Shown one piece after another: positions 50,838 through 59,838 of a stretch of DNA of 64,000 bases. The stretch's first letter is position 1. Each line of letters opens with the position of its first letter. This DNA comes from Bradyrhizobium erythrophlei (GTDB taxonomy: Bacteria; Pseudomonadota; Alphaproteobacteria; Rhizobiales; Xanthobacteraceae). Location: positions 2,418,001 through 2,482,000 of the forward strand of contig NZ_LT670849.1 in NCBI RefSeq assembly GCF_900142985.1, in the 5' to 3' direction. Position numbers and translations under genes: made by a program. The notes beneath the pieces are model-generated. The model was not told the DNA's origin and did no database searches. It saw only the letters and a program-made list of their open reading frames with translations.

Positions 50838-51677
50838 TCAGCCGAGATCGGCCATCACGCGCCGATACTGGTTCGGCGAGGTCCCGGTATGTTGCTGAAA
50901 AAATCGGGTGAAGTTGCCTTGCGCGCTGAACCCGAGGTCCTCGGAAATATCGCCAATCTCGTCCCTCTGCAACCGCAGGCGGCTGACCGCTGATTCAACC
51001 CGAAGCGCGTTGGCATAGAGCCGCGGGCTCACGCCAGTGCAATGGCGGAACAGGTGATTGAAGTGAGGGCGGGAAAGCCCCGCGGCGCGCGCGACATCGT
51101 CGAGATCGACCGCCTCAGAGGCGTGGTCGTGCATGTGCCGCAACGCCCGGCTGACGCGATAATCCCGCGTACCGTTGTTGTTCACCGCACTTGCGCCGCG
51201 CTCGCGCCATGCCGAAAACCCGTGCGACACGGAAAGACAAAGCTTCAGGATCTCTTCCGGCAGATCGTCATGGGCATCGAACGGATCGGCCATGCGCTGC
51301 ACCAGATCAGTGCGGAGACGTTCGATCTCGTTGGTGATTGGGATACCCGCTTGCTGGAAAAAGCCGGAGGCCGCGCAACCGGCGAAGGCCCGGTCCGCCT
51401 GCGCCAGCCATCCGGGTTCGATATAGAGCGCGAGAAACAGGGTGCGCTCCTCACTTCCCCGATGCACATAGGCATGCTGCTGCCATGAATTGACAGCGAC
51501 CAGCATATCGTTGCGCAGAGGCACGCTCTCGCCTTCGACGACGAAGTTCTGATCGGGGCCGCTCGCCTTGAAGATCAGATGAAAATGCGGATGCGCATGG
51601 TCCACCAGCGAGGTGTCCATATCGAGAAGCGCGACGCGTCCAAAACGGCCGCGCAGGATGCTCAGGGCCTTGGTCAC
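50838..51677 (-). CDS. AraC-family regulator of the furan operon, paralogue 2
   Basis: A 279-residue regulator with the same plan as the one at 48320: cupin-like sensor (RGRFGRVALLDMDTSLVDHAHPHFHLIFK) and AraC HTH pair (LDDVARAAGLSRPHFNHLFRHCTG ... IGDISEDLGFSAQGNFTRFFQQHTG). Start is GTG at 51677. The shared GRVALLDMD-x-SLV-x-HAHPH block in two regulators flanking one decarboxylase gene suggests local duplication. Confidence 0.9.
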   Translation of the reverse strand: MTKALSILRGRFGRVALLDMDTSLVDHAHPHFHLIFKASGPDQNFVVEGESVPLRNDMLVAVNSWQQHAYVHRGSEERTLFLALYIEPGWLAQADRAFAGCAASGFFQQAGIPITNEIERLRTDLVQRMADPFDAHDDLPEEILKLCLSVSHGFSAWRERGASAVNNNGTRDYRVSRALRHMHDHASEAVDLDDVARAAGLSRPHFNHLFRHCTGVSPRLYANALRVESAVSRLRLQRDEIGDISEDLGFSAQGNFTRFFQQHTGTSPNQYRRVMADLG

Positions 51678-51906
51678 AACTTTTGGTTCTCCGAACCCGG
51701 CATAGTTTGCGCCAGCATGCCCGTTCGTCCAACAATCAAGAGGCCCAAGATAGCCCGGATTGCCGGTGACCGGTATGCGTCGGAGGGCAAAAAATCATCT
51801 GGAATGATAAATCCCGCACACAGCAGCAAAGCGCCGGCGGCCGTTATCGGACTATGCTCCTACCCAAGACACCGCCGAGCGGCAGGGCACCACCAGGGAG
51901 AGAACC

Positions 51907-52725
51907 ATGGACGTGGTATTCCAGGACGCGACCCGTGACCGGCGGGAACAAGAACGCCAGCAACAGTTTCGCGACAAGTTCATTGCTGAAACGCCTCCCT
52001 GGTATCACGGCGCCCTGCATCTTGGCTTCACGTTGCTCGTCACCGGCATCTCGATGTGGTTCTGCTGGAACCGGATCCACGACGCCGGTTGGCTATGGTG
52101 TCTCGTGATTCCGATCGCGTTGTTCGGCAACTGGATCGAATGGGCCGCGCATCGTTACATCCTGCATCGCCCGGTGAAGGGCCTGGAGATGATCTACAAG
52201 CGCCATTGCACGGTGCATCACCAGTTCTTCACCCACCACGACCTCACCTATCATGGGCACAAGGAATGGCGGGCGCTGTTGTTCCCCCCGTTTGCGCCGC
52301 TCGGTTTTGTGCTGGCGGCGTTGCCGCCGGCGCTGCTGCTCGGCCTCTTGATCTCGGCAAATGCCGCCTACATCGCGGTGTTCACGATGGCGGCCTATTA
52401 CCTGATGTATGAAGGCCTGCACACGCTCTCGCATCTCGATGACGAGCGTCATCCCTACTTGAAGCATATCCCGCTCATCAACACGATCCGCCGCATGCAC
52501 ACGATCCATCATGTGTTGGGCTTCATGCAGACGCGGAACTTCAACCTGACCTTTCCGATCTGCGATGCGCTGTTCGGCACCAGCGACCTCGATCGCGGCG
52601 TGATCGGCACACTGTTCAACGGCAATTCCAACGCGTACATGCGCGCCGATTTGCGGCCGGTCGATCCCGGCATTGCCGTACCGCAACTCGATGGACGCAT
52701 CGCTGAGCCGGCCAAGGCAGTCTGA
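51907..52725 (+). CDS. Fatty acid hydroxylase / sterol desaturase family membrane protein
   Basis: A 272-residue integral di-iron oxygenase-like protein with four to five helices and three histidine boxes: HRYILH, HCTVHHQFFTHH, and HTLSHLDDERH plus HTIHH. Ligand count is complete, so it is probably active. It is divergent from the second AraC gene and convergent with a solute receptor; the substrate (lipid, carotenoid or sterol-like) is unknown and it may be unrelated to furan catabolism. ATG 51907 follows GGGAGAGAACC. Confidence 0.85.
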   Translation: MDVVFQDATRDRREQERQQQFRDKFIAETPPWYHGALHLGFTLLVTGISMWFCWNRIHDAGWLWCLVIPIALFGNWIEWAAHRYILHRPVKGLEMIYKRHCTVHHQFFTHHDLTYHGHKEWRALLFPPFAPLGFVLAALPPALLLGLLISANAAYIAVFTMAAYYLMYEGLHTLSHLDDERHPYLKHIPLINTIRRMHTIHHVLGFMQTRNFNLTFPICDALFGTSDLDRGVIGTLFNGNSNAYMRADLRPVDPGIAVPQLDGRIAEPAKAV

Positions 52726-52773
52726 TCGACACGCGCGAAACGACATCCGCGCGCGGCCATGAAGCGGAGCGCG

Positions 52774-53754
52774 TCACTCCACCTTGATCTTCGCGGCGCG
52801 AATGATCTTGGTCCACTTCTCCATCTCGACCTTTAACTGCGCAGAGAACTGCTCGGGACTGTCGCCGATCGGCTCGAGACCGAGCGCCGCCAGCCGCTCC
52901 TTGGTGTCCGGCTCCTCGAGGATCTTGATGATCTCTTCGTGAAGCCGCGCGGAAACGTCTTTCGGCGTTCCTGCCGGCACCAGCACACCGACCCAGGCGT
53001 CGCCGTCGAGATCCGGATATCCTGCCTCGGCAATGGTGGGAAGTTCGGGCATCGCCTGCGACCGGTGCTTGCTCATCACCGACAGCGCCCGCAGTTTGCC
53101 ATCCTGAATGAACGGCACCGCCGCCGACAACGCCGCGAAACCGATCAAGGGATTGCCAGATAACACCGCCGTTGCGACCGCGCCGCTGCCGCCAAAGGGC
53201 ACATGCACAAGGTCGACATTGGCGGCGACACGGAATTGCTCCCCGAGGAGATGCGACGGCGTGCCGAAGCCCGGCGAAGCGAAGCTGTATTTGTTCGGGT
53301 TAGCCTTGATCAGCGCCACGAGCTCGGAAACGGTGCGCGCCGGCACCGATGGATGGACAAACATCGCCGACTGGAAGATCGCGACCTGCGTCACCGCCTC
53401 AAAGTCCTTCAGGGCGTCGTAGGGAACCTTCTCGTACAGCGTCGGATTGATGACGTAGCTGTTAACCGTAATCAGGATCGTGTAGCCGTCGGGCGCGGCT
53501 CGCGCCGCCTGCCCGGTGCCGATATTGCCGCCGGCGCCAGTGATATCCTCGACATAGAACTGCCTGCCCAGGCGCTCGGAAAGCTTTTGCGCGATCAGCC
53601 GCGCACAGACATCGGTCGGGCCGCCCGGCGAATACGGCACGATCACCCGCACCGTCCGGGTCGGATAGGATTGCGCTTCTGCCGCGCCCGGGAGAGCCGG
53701 CAGCGCCACGATACCGGCGGCAAGATGCAGAAAACGACGACGTGGAAGCCTCAT
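52774..53754 (-). CDS. Bug/TctC-type periplasmic solute-binding protein
   Basis: A 326-residue extracytoplasmic receptor of the tripartite tricarboxylate transporter family. The signal peptide has a twin-arginine-like start (RLPRRRFLHLAAGIVALPAL) and AEA cleavage. Family motifs are YPTRTVRVIVPYSPGGPTDVCARL, DITGAGGNIGTGQAARAAPDGYT and VPFGGSGAVATAVLSG. No TctA/TctB genes are nearby, which is usual for orphan Bug receptors. Its place beside the UbiD/UbiX genes suggests capture of a carboxylated furan or aromatic. Confidence 0.88.
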   Translation of the reverse strand: MRLPRRRFLHLAAGIVALPALPGAAEAQSYPTRTVRVIVPYSPGGPTDVCARLIAQKLSERLGRQFYVEDITGAGGNIGTGQAARAAPDGYTILITVNSYVINPTLYEKVPYDALKDFEAVTQVAIFQSAMFVHPSVPARTVSELVALIKANPNKYSFASPGFGTPSHLLGEQFRVAANVDLVHVPFGGSGAVATAVLSGNPLIGFAALSAAVPFIQDGKLRALSVMSKHRSQAMPELPTIAEAGYPDLDGDAWVGVLVPAGTPKDVSARLHEEIIKILEEPDTKERLAALGLEPIGDSPEQFSAQLKVEMEKWTKIIRAAKIKVE

Positions 53755-53884
53755 GGCGGCAAGCTAGCCCACGGCCGCCGCATCCGAAAGAGGCCAGGTT
53801 TTCCGTTAACTTAACGCCGCTTGTACTCTGTGCTATCTCCAGTGCATGTAGCGTTTGATTTGTTCTTTGGCCGGTTCGGTTTCG

Positions 53885-54478
53885 ATGAGCTCACATCCCA
53901 GGCGGTTGATCGTTGGCATGACCGGCGCTTCCGGCGCGATCTACGGCGTCCGGTTGCTCCGCCTGTTGCAGGCGAGCGATATCGAAACCCATCTCGTGAT
54001 GAGCCGTTCGGCCAAGATCACGCTGACGCAGGAAATGGACATCGGCATCGCCGAGGTCTCGGCGCTCGCCAGCGTCGTCCATCAGGTCGACAATATCGGC
54101 GCCTCGATTGCCAGCGGATCGTTCCGGACAATGGGCATGGTGATTGCGCCCTGCTCGATGCGAAGCCTCGCCGAGATCGCATCGGGCGCGACCTCTTCGC
54201 TGGTGACGCGCGCGGCGGATGTCGTGCTGAAGGAGCGGCGTCGCCTTGTGCTGATCGTTCGCGAAGCGCCACTTCACCTTGGCCATCTGCGCGCCATGAC
54301 CGCAGCGACCGAGATCGGCGCGATCGTCTACCCGCCCGTGCCGGCATTCTACGCACGGCCCACGAGCCTGGAACAGATGGTCGACCACACCCTGGGACGC
54401 GTGCTCGATCTCTTCGAGATCGACAATACGGCGGTCAGCCGCTGGGGCGGACTGAATTCGATCAAGAACACGGAATGA
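53885..54478 (+). CDS. hmfG: UbiX-family flavin prenyltransferase
   Basis: A 197-residue enzyme making prenylated FMN, the cofactor of UbiD decarboxylases. Motifs are LIVGMTGASGAIYGVRLL (phosphate/FMN loop), MVIAPCSMRSLAEIASG and EAPLHLGHLRAMTAATEIGAIVYPPVPAFY. Probable partner of both UbiD proteins in this window. ATG 53885 has no strong ribosome site; the open frame begins 10 codons earlier at a TTG. It overlaps the next gene by 4 bases. Confidence 0.9.
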   Translation: MSSHPRRLIVGMTGASGAIYGVRLLRLLQASDIETHLVMSRSAKITLTQEMDIGIAEVSALASVVHQVDNIGASIASGSFRTMGMVIAPCSMRSLAEIASGATSSLVTRAADVVLKERRRLVLIVREAPLHLGHLRAMTAATEIGAIVYPPVPAFYARPTSLEQMVDHTLGRVLDLFEIDNTAVSRWGGLNSIKNTE

Positions 54479-55014
54479 CACCCGAACGACTTGAACTCGA
54501 GGCGGAGAGCTGGGCCTTCGCGCTTGCGATCTACGCCAGACCCGGCGTCGCGGAAGCCTGCCTCACCCTGCAAAACGACGCTGATGTCGATGTGATGCTG
54601 CTGTTGATGGCGACGTTTGCCGCCGTCCGACACCGCAATCTATTGACGCCGGCCGAGATCGAGGCGCTCGACGAAGCCTGCCGTCCCTGGCGCGAGCGGG
54701 TCGTAGGGCGGTTGCGCGCCATGCGCACCGAATTGAAGACCGGACCGAAACCGGCGCCAGGCGAGGCGACGGAACCGTTCCGCGCCAAGATCAAGGCGCT
54801 CGAGCTCGACGCCGAAAAGCTTGAAAATCGGATAATGGCCGAATGCCTTCCACTGAAGCCGCCGGGACAAGCGAAAGTCGGGCCTGAACAGCTTCGTGCC
54901 GTCCTCGACAACATTGTCATGCACTTTGCCGGCACACGCGACGCCCGGCCGAACACCCGGCTCTCGCCGTCGATCGAGGTGATCGTCGAAGCGGCCATTC
55001 AGGATGCGTCCTGA
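54475..55014 (+). CDS. TIGR02444-like small helical protein
   Basis: A 179-residue mostly helical cytoplasmic protein beginning LELEAESWAFALAIYARPGVAEACLTLQNDADVDVMLLLMATFAA, which I recognise as the TIGR02444/DUF2390 family of unknown function. ATG overlaps the UbiX stop (ATGA at 54475-54478). In the family these genes are usually near ABC-F ATPase genes; the coupling to UbiX here is a local arrangement. The longer open frame running upstream across UbiX is rejected. Confidence 0.75.
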   Translation: MTPERLELEAESWAFALAIYARPGVAEACLTLQNDADVDVMLLLMATFAAVRHRNLLTPAEIEALDEACRPWRERVVGRLRAMRTELKTGPKPAPGEATEPFRAKIKALELDAEKLENRIMAECLPLKPPGQAKVGPEQLRAVLDNIVMHFAGTRDARPNTRLSPSIEVIVEAAIQDAS

Positions 55015-55196
55015 TCCGGACAGTTGAACGAAAAGCTATTGCACGCGCCCCTTCGAAAGTGCGAAATCCCTCCCCGAATGGGTGGGTTGCGAGGATTGGC
55101 GCTTGATCTTGCGGTGCCTCTCAGCAAACTGCCCGCGCCATTTGAAGCCCTTTCGCTCGCCCATACGGCAGGACCGTACAAAAACGGAATAAAAAA

Positions 55197-56213
55197 ATGT
55201 CAGATACGATGAAGGCGCTGCTTCTGCGCCAGCATGGCGGATTGGAAAACCTGGAGCTGGTGACAAATCACCCGAAGCCGAAGGCAAAGCCCGGAAGCGT
55301 CGTGATCCGCGTGCGTGCGTCGTCGTTCAATTACCACGACGTGTTCACGGTGAAGGGCATGCCGGGTATCAAGGTGCCGCTGCCGGTGGTGATCGGCCTC
55401 GACATGGCAGGGGAAATCACGGAGATCGGCGACGGCGTCTCAGGCTGGAAGGTCGGCAGCCGCGTGCTCGTCAATCCGCTCAACAAGAAGATAGGCCTGA
55501 TGGGCGAAATGCTCGACGGCGGCATGGCCGAATATTGCCTTGTCGATGCCGACCAATTGATCGCCATGCCCGACGGCGTCACCTTCGAACAAGCGGCCTC
55601 GCTGCCGGTCGCCTACGGCACCGCGCATCGCATGCTGATCACCCACAACACGATCAAGAAGGGCGATCGCGTGCTGATCCTGGGCGCGAGCGGCGGCGTC
55701 GGCACCGGCTGCGTCATTCTCAGCAAGCTGCTTGGCGCCGAGGTCATTGCCTGCGCCAGCAGCGCCGAGAAGATGGACAAACTCAAGGCGATGGGCGCCG
55801 ACGAGGCTATCAACTACAAGGAAGTCGACTTTTCGAAGTGGGCCATCGAGAAATACGGCAAGCCGCAGCGCCGCACCCATGAAGGCGGCGTCGATGTCGT
55901 CATCAATTTCACCGGCGGCGACACCTGGGTGCCGTCGCTGCGTTGTCTCAAGCGAGGCGGCAGCCTTCTGGTATGCGGCGCGACCGCCGGACATGATCCG
56001 AAGGAAGACCTGCGCTATATCTGGAGCTTCGAGCTGAAGGTGATCGGCTCCAACAGCTTCTATGAGGACAACCTGACCGATCTGATGAACATGATCGTCG
56101 AGAAGAAGATTGCGCCCGTGATCGACGCTGTGTTGCCGCTCGAAAAGGCAGCAGAAGGTTTGCGCCTGATCAGGGATCGCGAGGTGATCGGCAAGGTCGT
56201 GGTCGTACCGTAA
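55197..56213 (+). CDS. Medium-chain dehydrogenase/reductase, quinone-oxidoreductase type
   Basis: A 338-residue NAD(P)H oxidoreductase: GroES-like domain (VVIRVRASSFNYHDVFTVKGM; GLDMAGEITEIGDGV) and Rossmann domain (RVLILGASGGVGTGCVILSKLLGAEVIA). Typical zinc ligands are mostly missing (no GHE motif), favouring a zinc-free reductase. First gene of a rightward operon with thioesterase, CoA ligase, UbiD and ABC importer. The 182 bases upstream hold no gene. Confidence 0.85.
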   Translation: MSDTMKALLLRQHGGLENLELVTNHPKPKAKPGSVVIRVRASSFNYHDVFTVKGMPGIKVPLPVVIGLDMAGEITEIGDGVSGWKVGSRVLVNPLNKKIGLMGEMLDGGMAEYCLVDADQLIAMPDGVTFEQAASLPVAYGTAHRMLITHNTIKKGDRVLILGASGGVGTGCVILSKLLGAEVIACASSAEKMDKLKAMGADEAINYKEVDFSKWAIEKYGKPQRRTHEGGVDVVINFTGGDTWVPSLRCLKRGGSLLVCGATAGHDPKEDLRYIWSFELKVIGSNSFYEDNLTDLMNMIVEKKIAPVIDAVLPLEKAAEGLRLIRDREVIGKVVVVP

Positions 56214-56240
56214 GACGCCGAACAAAGAAGGTTTTGTGCG

Positions 56241-56657
56241 ATGAGCGAAGTTCCAAGCGTCGAAGACGTCCAGAAGTTGATTTCCCGCGGGCCTTATCAT
56301 CAGTGGCTCGGCCTGAAAGTCATGGCGGTCGACGACGGCATCATCGAGTTGACCGCGACCTGGCGTGAAGAGTGGGTCGTCAATCCGGACCGCGGCTACA
56401 CCCATGGCGGCATCCTGGCGGCGCTGGTCGACCTCACCGCCGACTGGGCGATGGTCTCCAAGACCGGCCGCGGGGTTCCGACGGTGGATTTGCGGGTCGA
56501 CTATCACCGCGCCGCGATGCCCGGGATGCTGACAATCCGCGGCGAGATCGTCCACTTCGGAAAGCAGTTTTCGGTGGCGGAAGCCAAGGTGTTCGACAAG
56601 GAAGGCCGGTTGCTCGCGAGCGGCCGCGGGACCTACCTGACCGCGCCGCCTGCCTGA
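56241..56657 (+). CDS. PaaI-type hotdog thioesterase
   Basis: A 138-residue hotdog-fold acyl-CoA thioesterase. Motif region NPDRGYTHGGILAALVDLTADWAM with the His-Gly-Gly and helix Asp of the PaaI family, then DLRVDYHRAAMPGMLTIRGEIV. Probably hydrolyses aromatic-CoA dead ends or the product of this operon's ligase/decarboxylase pair. Intergenic spacing 27 bases upstream, 13 downstream. Confidence 0.88.
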   Translation: MSEVPSVEDVQKLISRGPYHQWLGLKVMAVDDGIIELTATWREEWVVNPDRGYTHGGILAALVDLTADWAMVSKTGRGVPTVDLRVDYHRAAMPGMLTIRGEIVHFGKQFSVAEAKVFDKEGRLLASGRGTYLTAPPA

Positions 56658-56670
56658 CGGACCATTAGCG

Positions 56671-58239
56671 GTGACCAGTACGCCTGCGTTTTTCAATCTG
56701 GGAGCGCTGACGTCAAAGGACGGCGATCTCGACAAGGTCGCGATCACCGACCTCGGCACCGGCCACGAGCGCCGCTTCAGCTACAGCGATTTTGAAGCGC
56801 AGGCCAATGCGGTTGCGCGAGCGCTTAGCCAGCGAGGCCTGGCACGCGGCGACCGGGTCGCGATCCTTTCGTCCAATCGCTTCGAATATCTCACGACCGT
56901 GCACGGCATCATGCGCGCCGGTTTGGTCGCCGTGCCGGTCAATTTCAAGTTTCCACCGGCGACGATCGACTACATCGTCTGCGACTCCGGCGCCAAGCTC
57001 GTGTTTTGCGACGCGCCGCGCCTTGCCAGCGCTCCGAAGGATTTGCTCCGCATCTGTTTCGACGGAGACGCTGGGGCTGATGGCTTCGAAGCCTTCCTGA
57101 ACCTCGGCCCATTTACGCCGGTCACACCGGCCGACCGTGAGCCGGCGATGTTCCTCTATACGTCGGGCTCGACCGGACGACCCAAGGGGGTCGTGCTCTC
57201 GCATCAGAGCCACATCTGGGTGGTCGAGCAGCGCATGGCGGCGCAGGACATGAGCCGCCATCGCTTCCTGGTCGCCGCGCCCCTCTATCATATGAATGCG
57301 CTCGCCATGAGCCAGCTGGCGCACGCGGCCCACGCAACTGTGATTTTGCTCCCGCAGTTCACTACGCAACTCTACCTTGAGGCCATCGAGGACTATCGCT
57401 GCACTTGGCTGACCGCCGTGCCGCCGATGATCGCGATGATGCTGAATGACAAAGAGAGGTTCGCGGCCACCGATCTCTCCAGCGTGGAATATTTGCGGAT
57501 GGGATCAGCGCCGGTGAGCCAAAGCCTGATGGACGCGATCCACCGCGCCTTGCCAAAGGCAGCCGTCACCAATGCGTACGGTACGACCGAAGGCGGACCG
57601 GTGGTTTTCGGACCGCACCCGCAACGCCTGCCCCAGCCGGACATGTCGGTCGGCTATCCGCATCCTAAAGTGCAGGTCCGGCTGATCGGCGACGACGGCA
57701 AGCCATCCAATGCCGGCGTGCTCGAAATGAAGAGCCCAGCGATCATGAACGGCTATCACAACCGTCCTGACGTGCCGTCGCCGATCACCGCGGATGGATT
57801 TTATGTCACCGGCGACGTGTTTCGACGTGATGAAAACGGCTTCCACTTCTTCGTCGGCCGCACTGACGACATGTTCGTCAGCGGCGGTGAGAACATCTTT
57901 CCCGGTGAAGTCGAGAAGATGCTGGAGAGCCATCCGGACGTGATCCAGGCTTGCGTGGTGCCGGTCGACGATGACATCAAGGGTACCAAGCCAGTCGCGT
58001 TTGTGGTCAAGCGCGAGGGAAGCGATCTGGACGAGGCGAAACTGAAGGCGTTTTCGCTCGCGAACGCGCCCGCCTATCAGCATCCGCGCTCGATCTGGTT
58101 TGTCGACAGCCTTCCTTTGGCGTCGACCAACAAGCTCGACCGCAAAACGTTGCGCGATATGGCGGCCGAACGGCTACAGCAGAAAACGAAATCGACGGCG
58201 GCCGCCACGCCGGGGCACGGAGCCAGAGCCGATGGATGA
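56671..58239 (+). CDS. AMP-forming acyl-CoA ligase, operon with UbiD
   Basis: A 522-residue ANL ligase: P-loop PAMFLYTSGSTGRPKGVVLSH, NAYGTTEGGPVVFGPH, GDVFRRDENGFHFFVGRTDDMFVSGGENIFPGEVE and C-terminal Lys in LASTNKLDRKTLRDM. Start is GTG at 56671. It overlaps the UbiD gene by 8 bases, implying coupled synthesis. Together they could activate and then decarboxylate an aromatic dicarboxylate, as phthaloyl- and isophthaloyl-CoA decarboxylases do; this is inference. Confidence 0.88.
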   Translation: MTSTPAFFNLGALTSKDGDLDKVAITDLGTGHERRFSYSDFEAQANAVARALSQRGLARGDRVAILSSNRFEYLTTVHGIMRAGLVAVPVNFKFPPATIDYIVCDSGAKLVFCDAPRLASAPKDLLRICFDGDAGADGFEAFLNLGPFTPVTPADREPAMFLYTSGSTGRPKGVVLSHQSHIWVVEQRMAAQDMSRHRFLVAAPLYHMNALAMSQLAHAAHATVILLPQFTTQLYLEAIEDYRCTWLTAVPPMIAMMLNDKERFAATDLSSVEYLRMGSAPVSQSLMDAIHRALPKAAVTNAYGTTEGGPVVFGPHPQRLPQPDMSVGYPHPKVQVRLIGDDGKPSNAGVLEMKSPAIMNGYHNRPDVPSPITADGFYVTGDVFRRDENGFHFFVGRTDDMFVSGGENIFPGEVEKMLESHPDVIQACVVPVDDDIKGTKPVAFVVKREGSDLDEAKLKAFSLANAPAYQHPRSIWFVDSLPLASTNKLDRKTLRDMAAERLQQKTKSTAAATPGHGARADG

Positions 58240-59824
58240 CACCTTTCGCAGCTTTCTCGATCGCCTGCGCCAGGCCGGCGAGTTGATCGATTTCCATCAG
58301 CCGATAGATATCCGCCATATCGCGACCCTCGTCGACCAGTCGGACAAGGCGATCTTCTTCCACAAGGTCATTGGATACGACATCCCGGTCGTCTCCGGCA
58401 TCATTCGCTCGCAAGAGCGGATGATGATGGCGATGGGCGCGGGCAAGTATCTCGATATCGAGGAACGGCTGAAAAACGGCATCGCCAATCCGATCCCGCC
58501 GCAACGCGTCACGACGTCGCCCGCACGCGAGGTGGTGATGAAGGGCGAGGACGTCGACCTCTACAAACTGCCGATTCCGATGTCGTCGATCTACGACGGC
58601 GGCCCGATGATCACGGCCGGCGTCGTCATCGCCCGCGATCCGGAATTCGGCATCAATACCGGCATCTACCGTTTCATGGTCAAGGAAAAGAACCTGACCG
58701 GTATCGATATCGTGACGCCGAACAACATGCGGCTGTTCGTACAGCGCGCTTACGAAGCGAAACGCCCGCTGCCGATTTCGATCAGCATCGGCACGCATCC
58801 GATTGAACTGCTGGGCGCCGGCTTCAAGGCGCCCCTTGGTACGGATGAGATGGCGATCGCCGGCGGCATTCGCGGTCATGCTGTGAAGCTCGCGGCCGGC
58901 GACACGGTCGACGTGCCCTATGTCGCGGACGCTGAGATCGTCCTGGAAGGCGAGGTCTTGCCGACCGGCTGGACCCATCCCGAGGGCCGCTTCGGCGAAT
59001 TCACCTGGCTGATGGGCGGGCTGCACTGGAACCCGATCGTCCGTATCACCTCGGTGTCGATGCGCCGTGACGCGATCTACTACGCGCTGCATATGCCGTG
59101 GGAGAACACCTGGCTGATGGCGCCGACGCGCTATGCCGCGATCCGCCAGGCTTTGCGAACTGCCGGCGTCGTCGTCAAGGACATCAACATGACGATGGGC
59201 GGCGTCACCTTCTGGCACGCGGTGATCTCGATCAGGAAGCAGCCCGGCGACGGCAAGAACGCGCTGCTGGCGGCGCTCTCGGTCATGGACATCAAGCATG
59301 TCGTGGTGGTCGACGACGACATCGACGTGTTCAATCCGGTCGAGGTCGAATGGGCGATCGCTACGCGCGTGCAGGGTGATCGCGATATCATGATTGTCAG
59401 CAATGCCCGCGGCAAACCACTCGACCCGTCGCTGCCGCCGACGCCGCATGGCATGGTGCCAACCACCGCCAAGGTCGGCATCGACGCGACGATTTCGGAA
59501 GGCATCCCGAAGGAGCGCTATGAGCGCATCACCTACGCCTATGCCGACACCGCGAAGATTGCGGACTATGTCGACGGCAAGGCCGACCGTGAGGCCGAGA
59601 AGGCCTCAGTGGAGACCATCGGCAAGCTCGGCGAAGAGATTGCATCCGTGCTGGAAAAGACGCCGCTCTACTTCACCGACGTTGCCGAGCGTTTTTCGGC
59701 TTACGAATTCAACACGGTCGCGCGCGCGATCGGTCTCTTGCACGAAAAGGAGCGGCTATGGCAGGACCCCAAAGGCCGTCTCTGCCTTCGCAATTCGCCT
59801 TTCGCGGCCAGGCTGCCGAACTGA
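58232..59824 (+). CDS. UbiD-family prFMN decarboxylase, second copy
   Basis: A 530-residue UbiD protein, distinct from the one at 49235 (longer, with a different N-terminus MDDTFRSFLDRLRQAGELIDF). The core has GPMITAGVVIARDPEFGINTGIYR, EIVLEGEVLPTGWTHPEGRFGEF with the Glu pair, and NALLAALSVMDIKHVVVVDDDIDVFNP. ATG 58232 overlaps the ligase; the longer upstream frame is rejected. prFMN could come from the UbiX at 53885. Substrate unknown; (de)carboxylation of a phenolic acid or an aryl-CoA is likely. Confidence 0.88.
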   Translation: MDDTFRSFLDRLRQAGELIDFHQPIDIRHIATLVDQSDKAIFFHKVIGYDIPVVSGIIRSQERMMMAMGAGKYLDIEERLKNGIANPIPPQRVTTSPAREVVMKGEDVDLYKLPIPMSSIYDGGPMITAGVVIARDPEFGINTGIYRFMVKEKNLTGIDIVTPNNMRLFVQRAYEAKRPLPISISIGTHPIELLGAGFKAPLGTDEMAIAGGIRGHAVKLAAGDTVDVPYVADAEIVLEGEVLPTGWTHPEGRFGEFTWLMGGLHWNPIVRITSVSMRRDAIYYALHMPWENTWLMAPTRYAAIRQALRTAGVVVKDINMTMGGVTFWHAVISIRKQPGDGKNALLAALSVMDIKHVVVVDDDIDVFNPVEVEWAIATRVQGDRDIMIVSNARGKPLDPSLPPTPHGMVPTTAKVGIDATISEGIPKERYERITYAYADTAKIADYVDGKADREAEKASVETIGKLGEEIASVLEKTPLYFTDVAERFSAYEFNTVARAIGLLHEKERLWQDPKGRLCLRNSPFAARLPN

Positions 59825-59838
59825 GACAGGAAGCGCAC

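Noticed and set aside
53821..54474. N-terminal extension of the TIGR02444-like protein across the UbiX gene
   Set aside because: The frame is open, but it is out of phase with the clearly recognisable UbiX. The domain begins at the ATG overlapping the UbiX stop.
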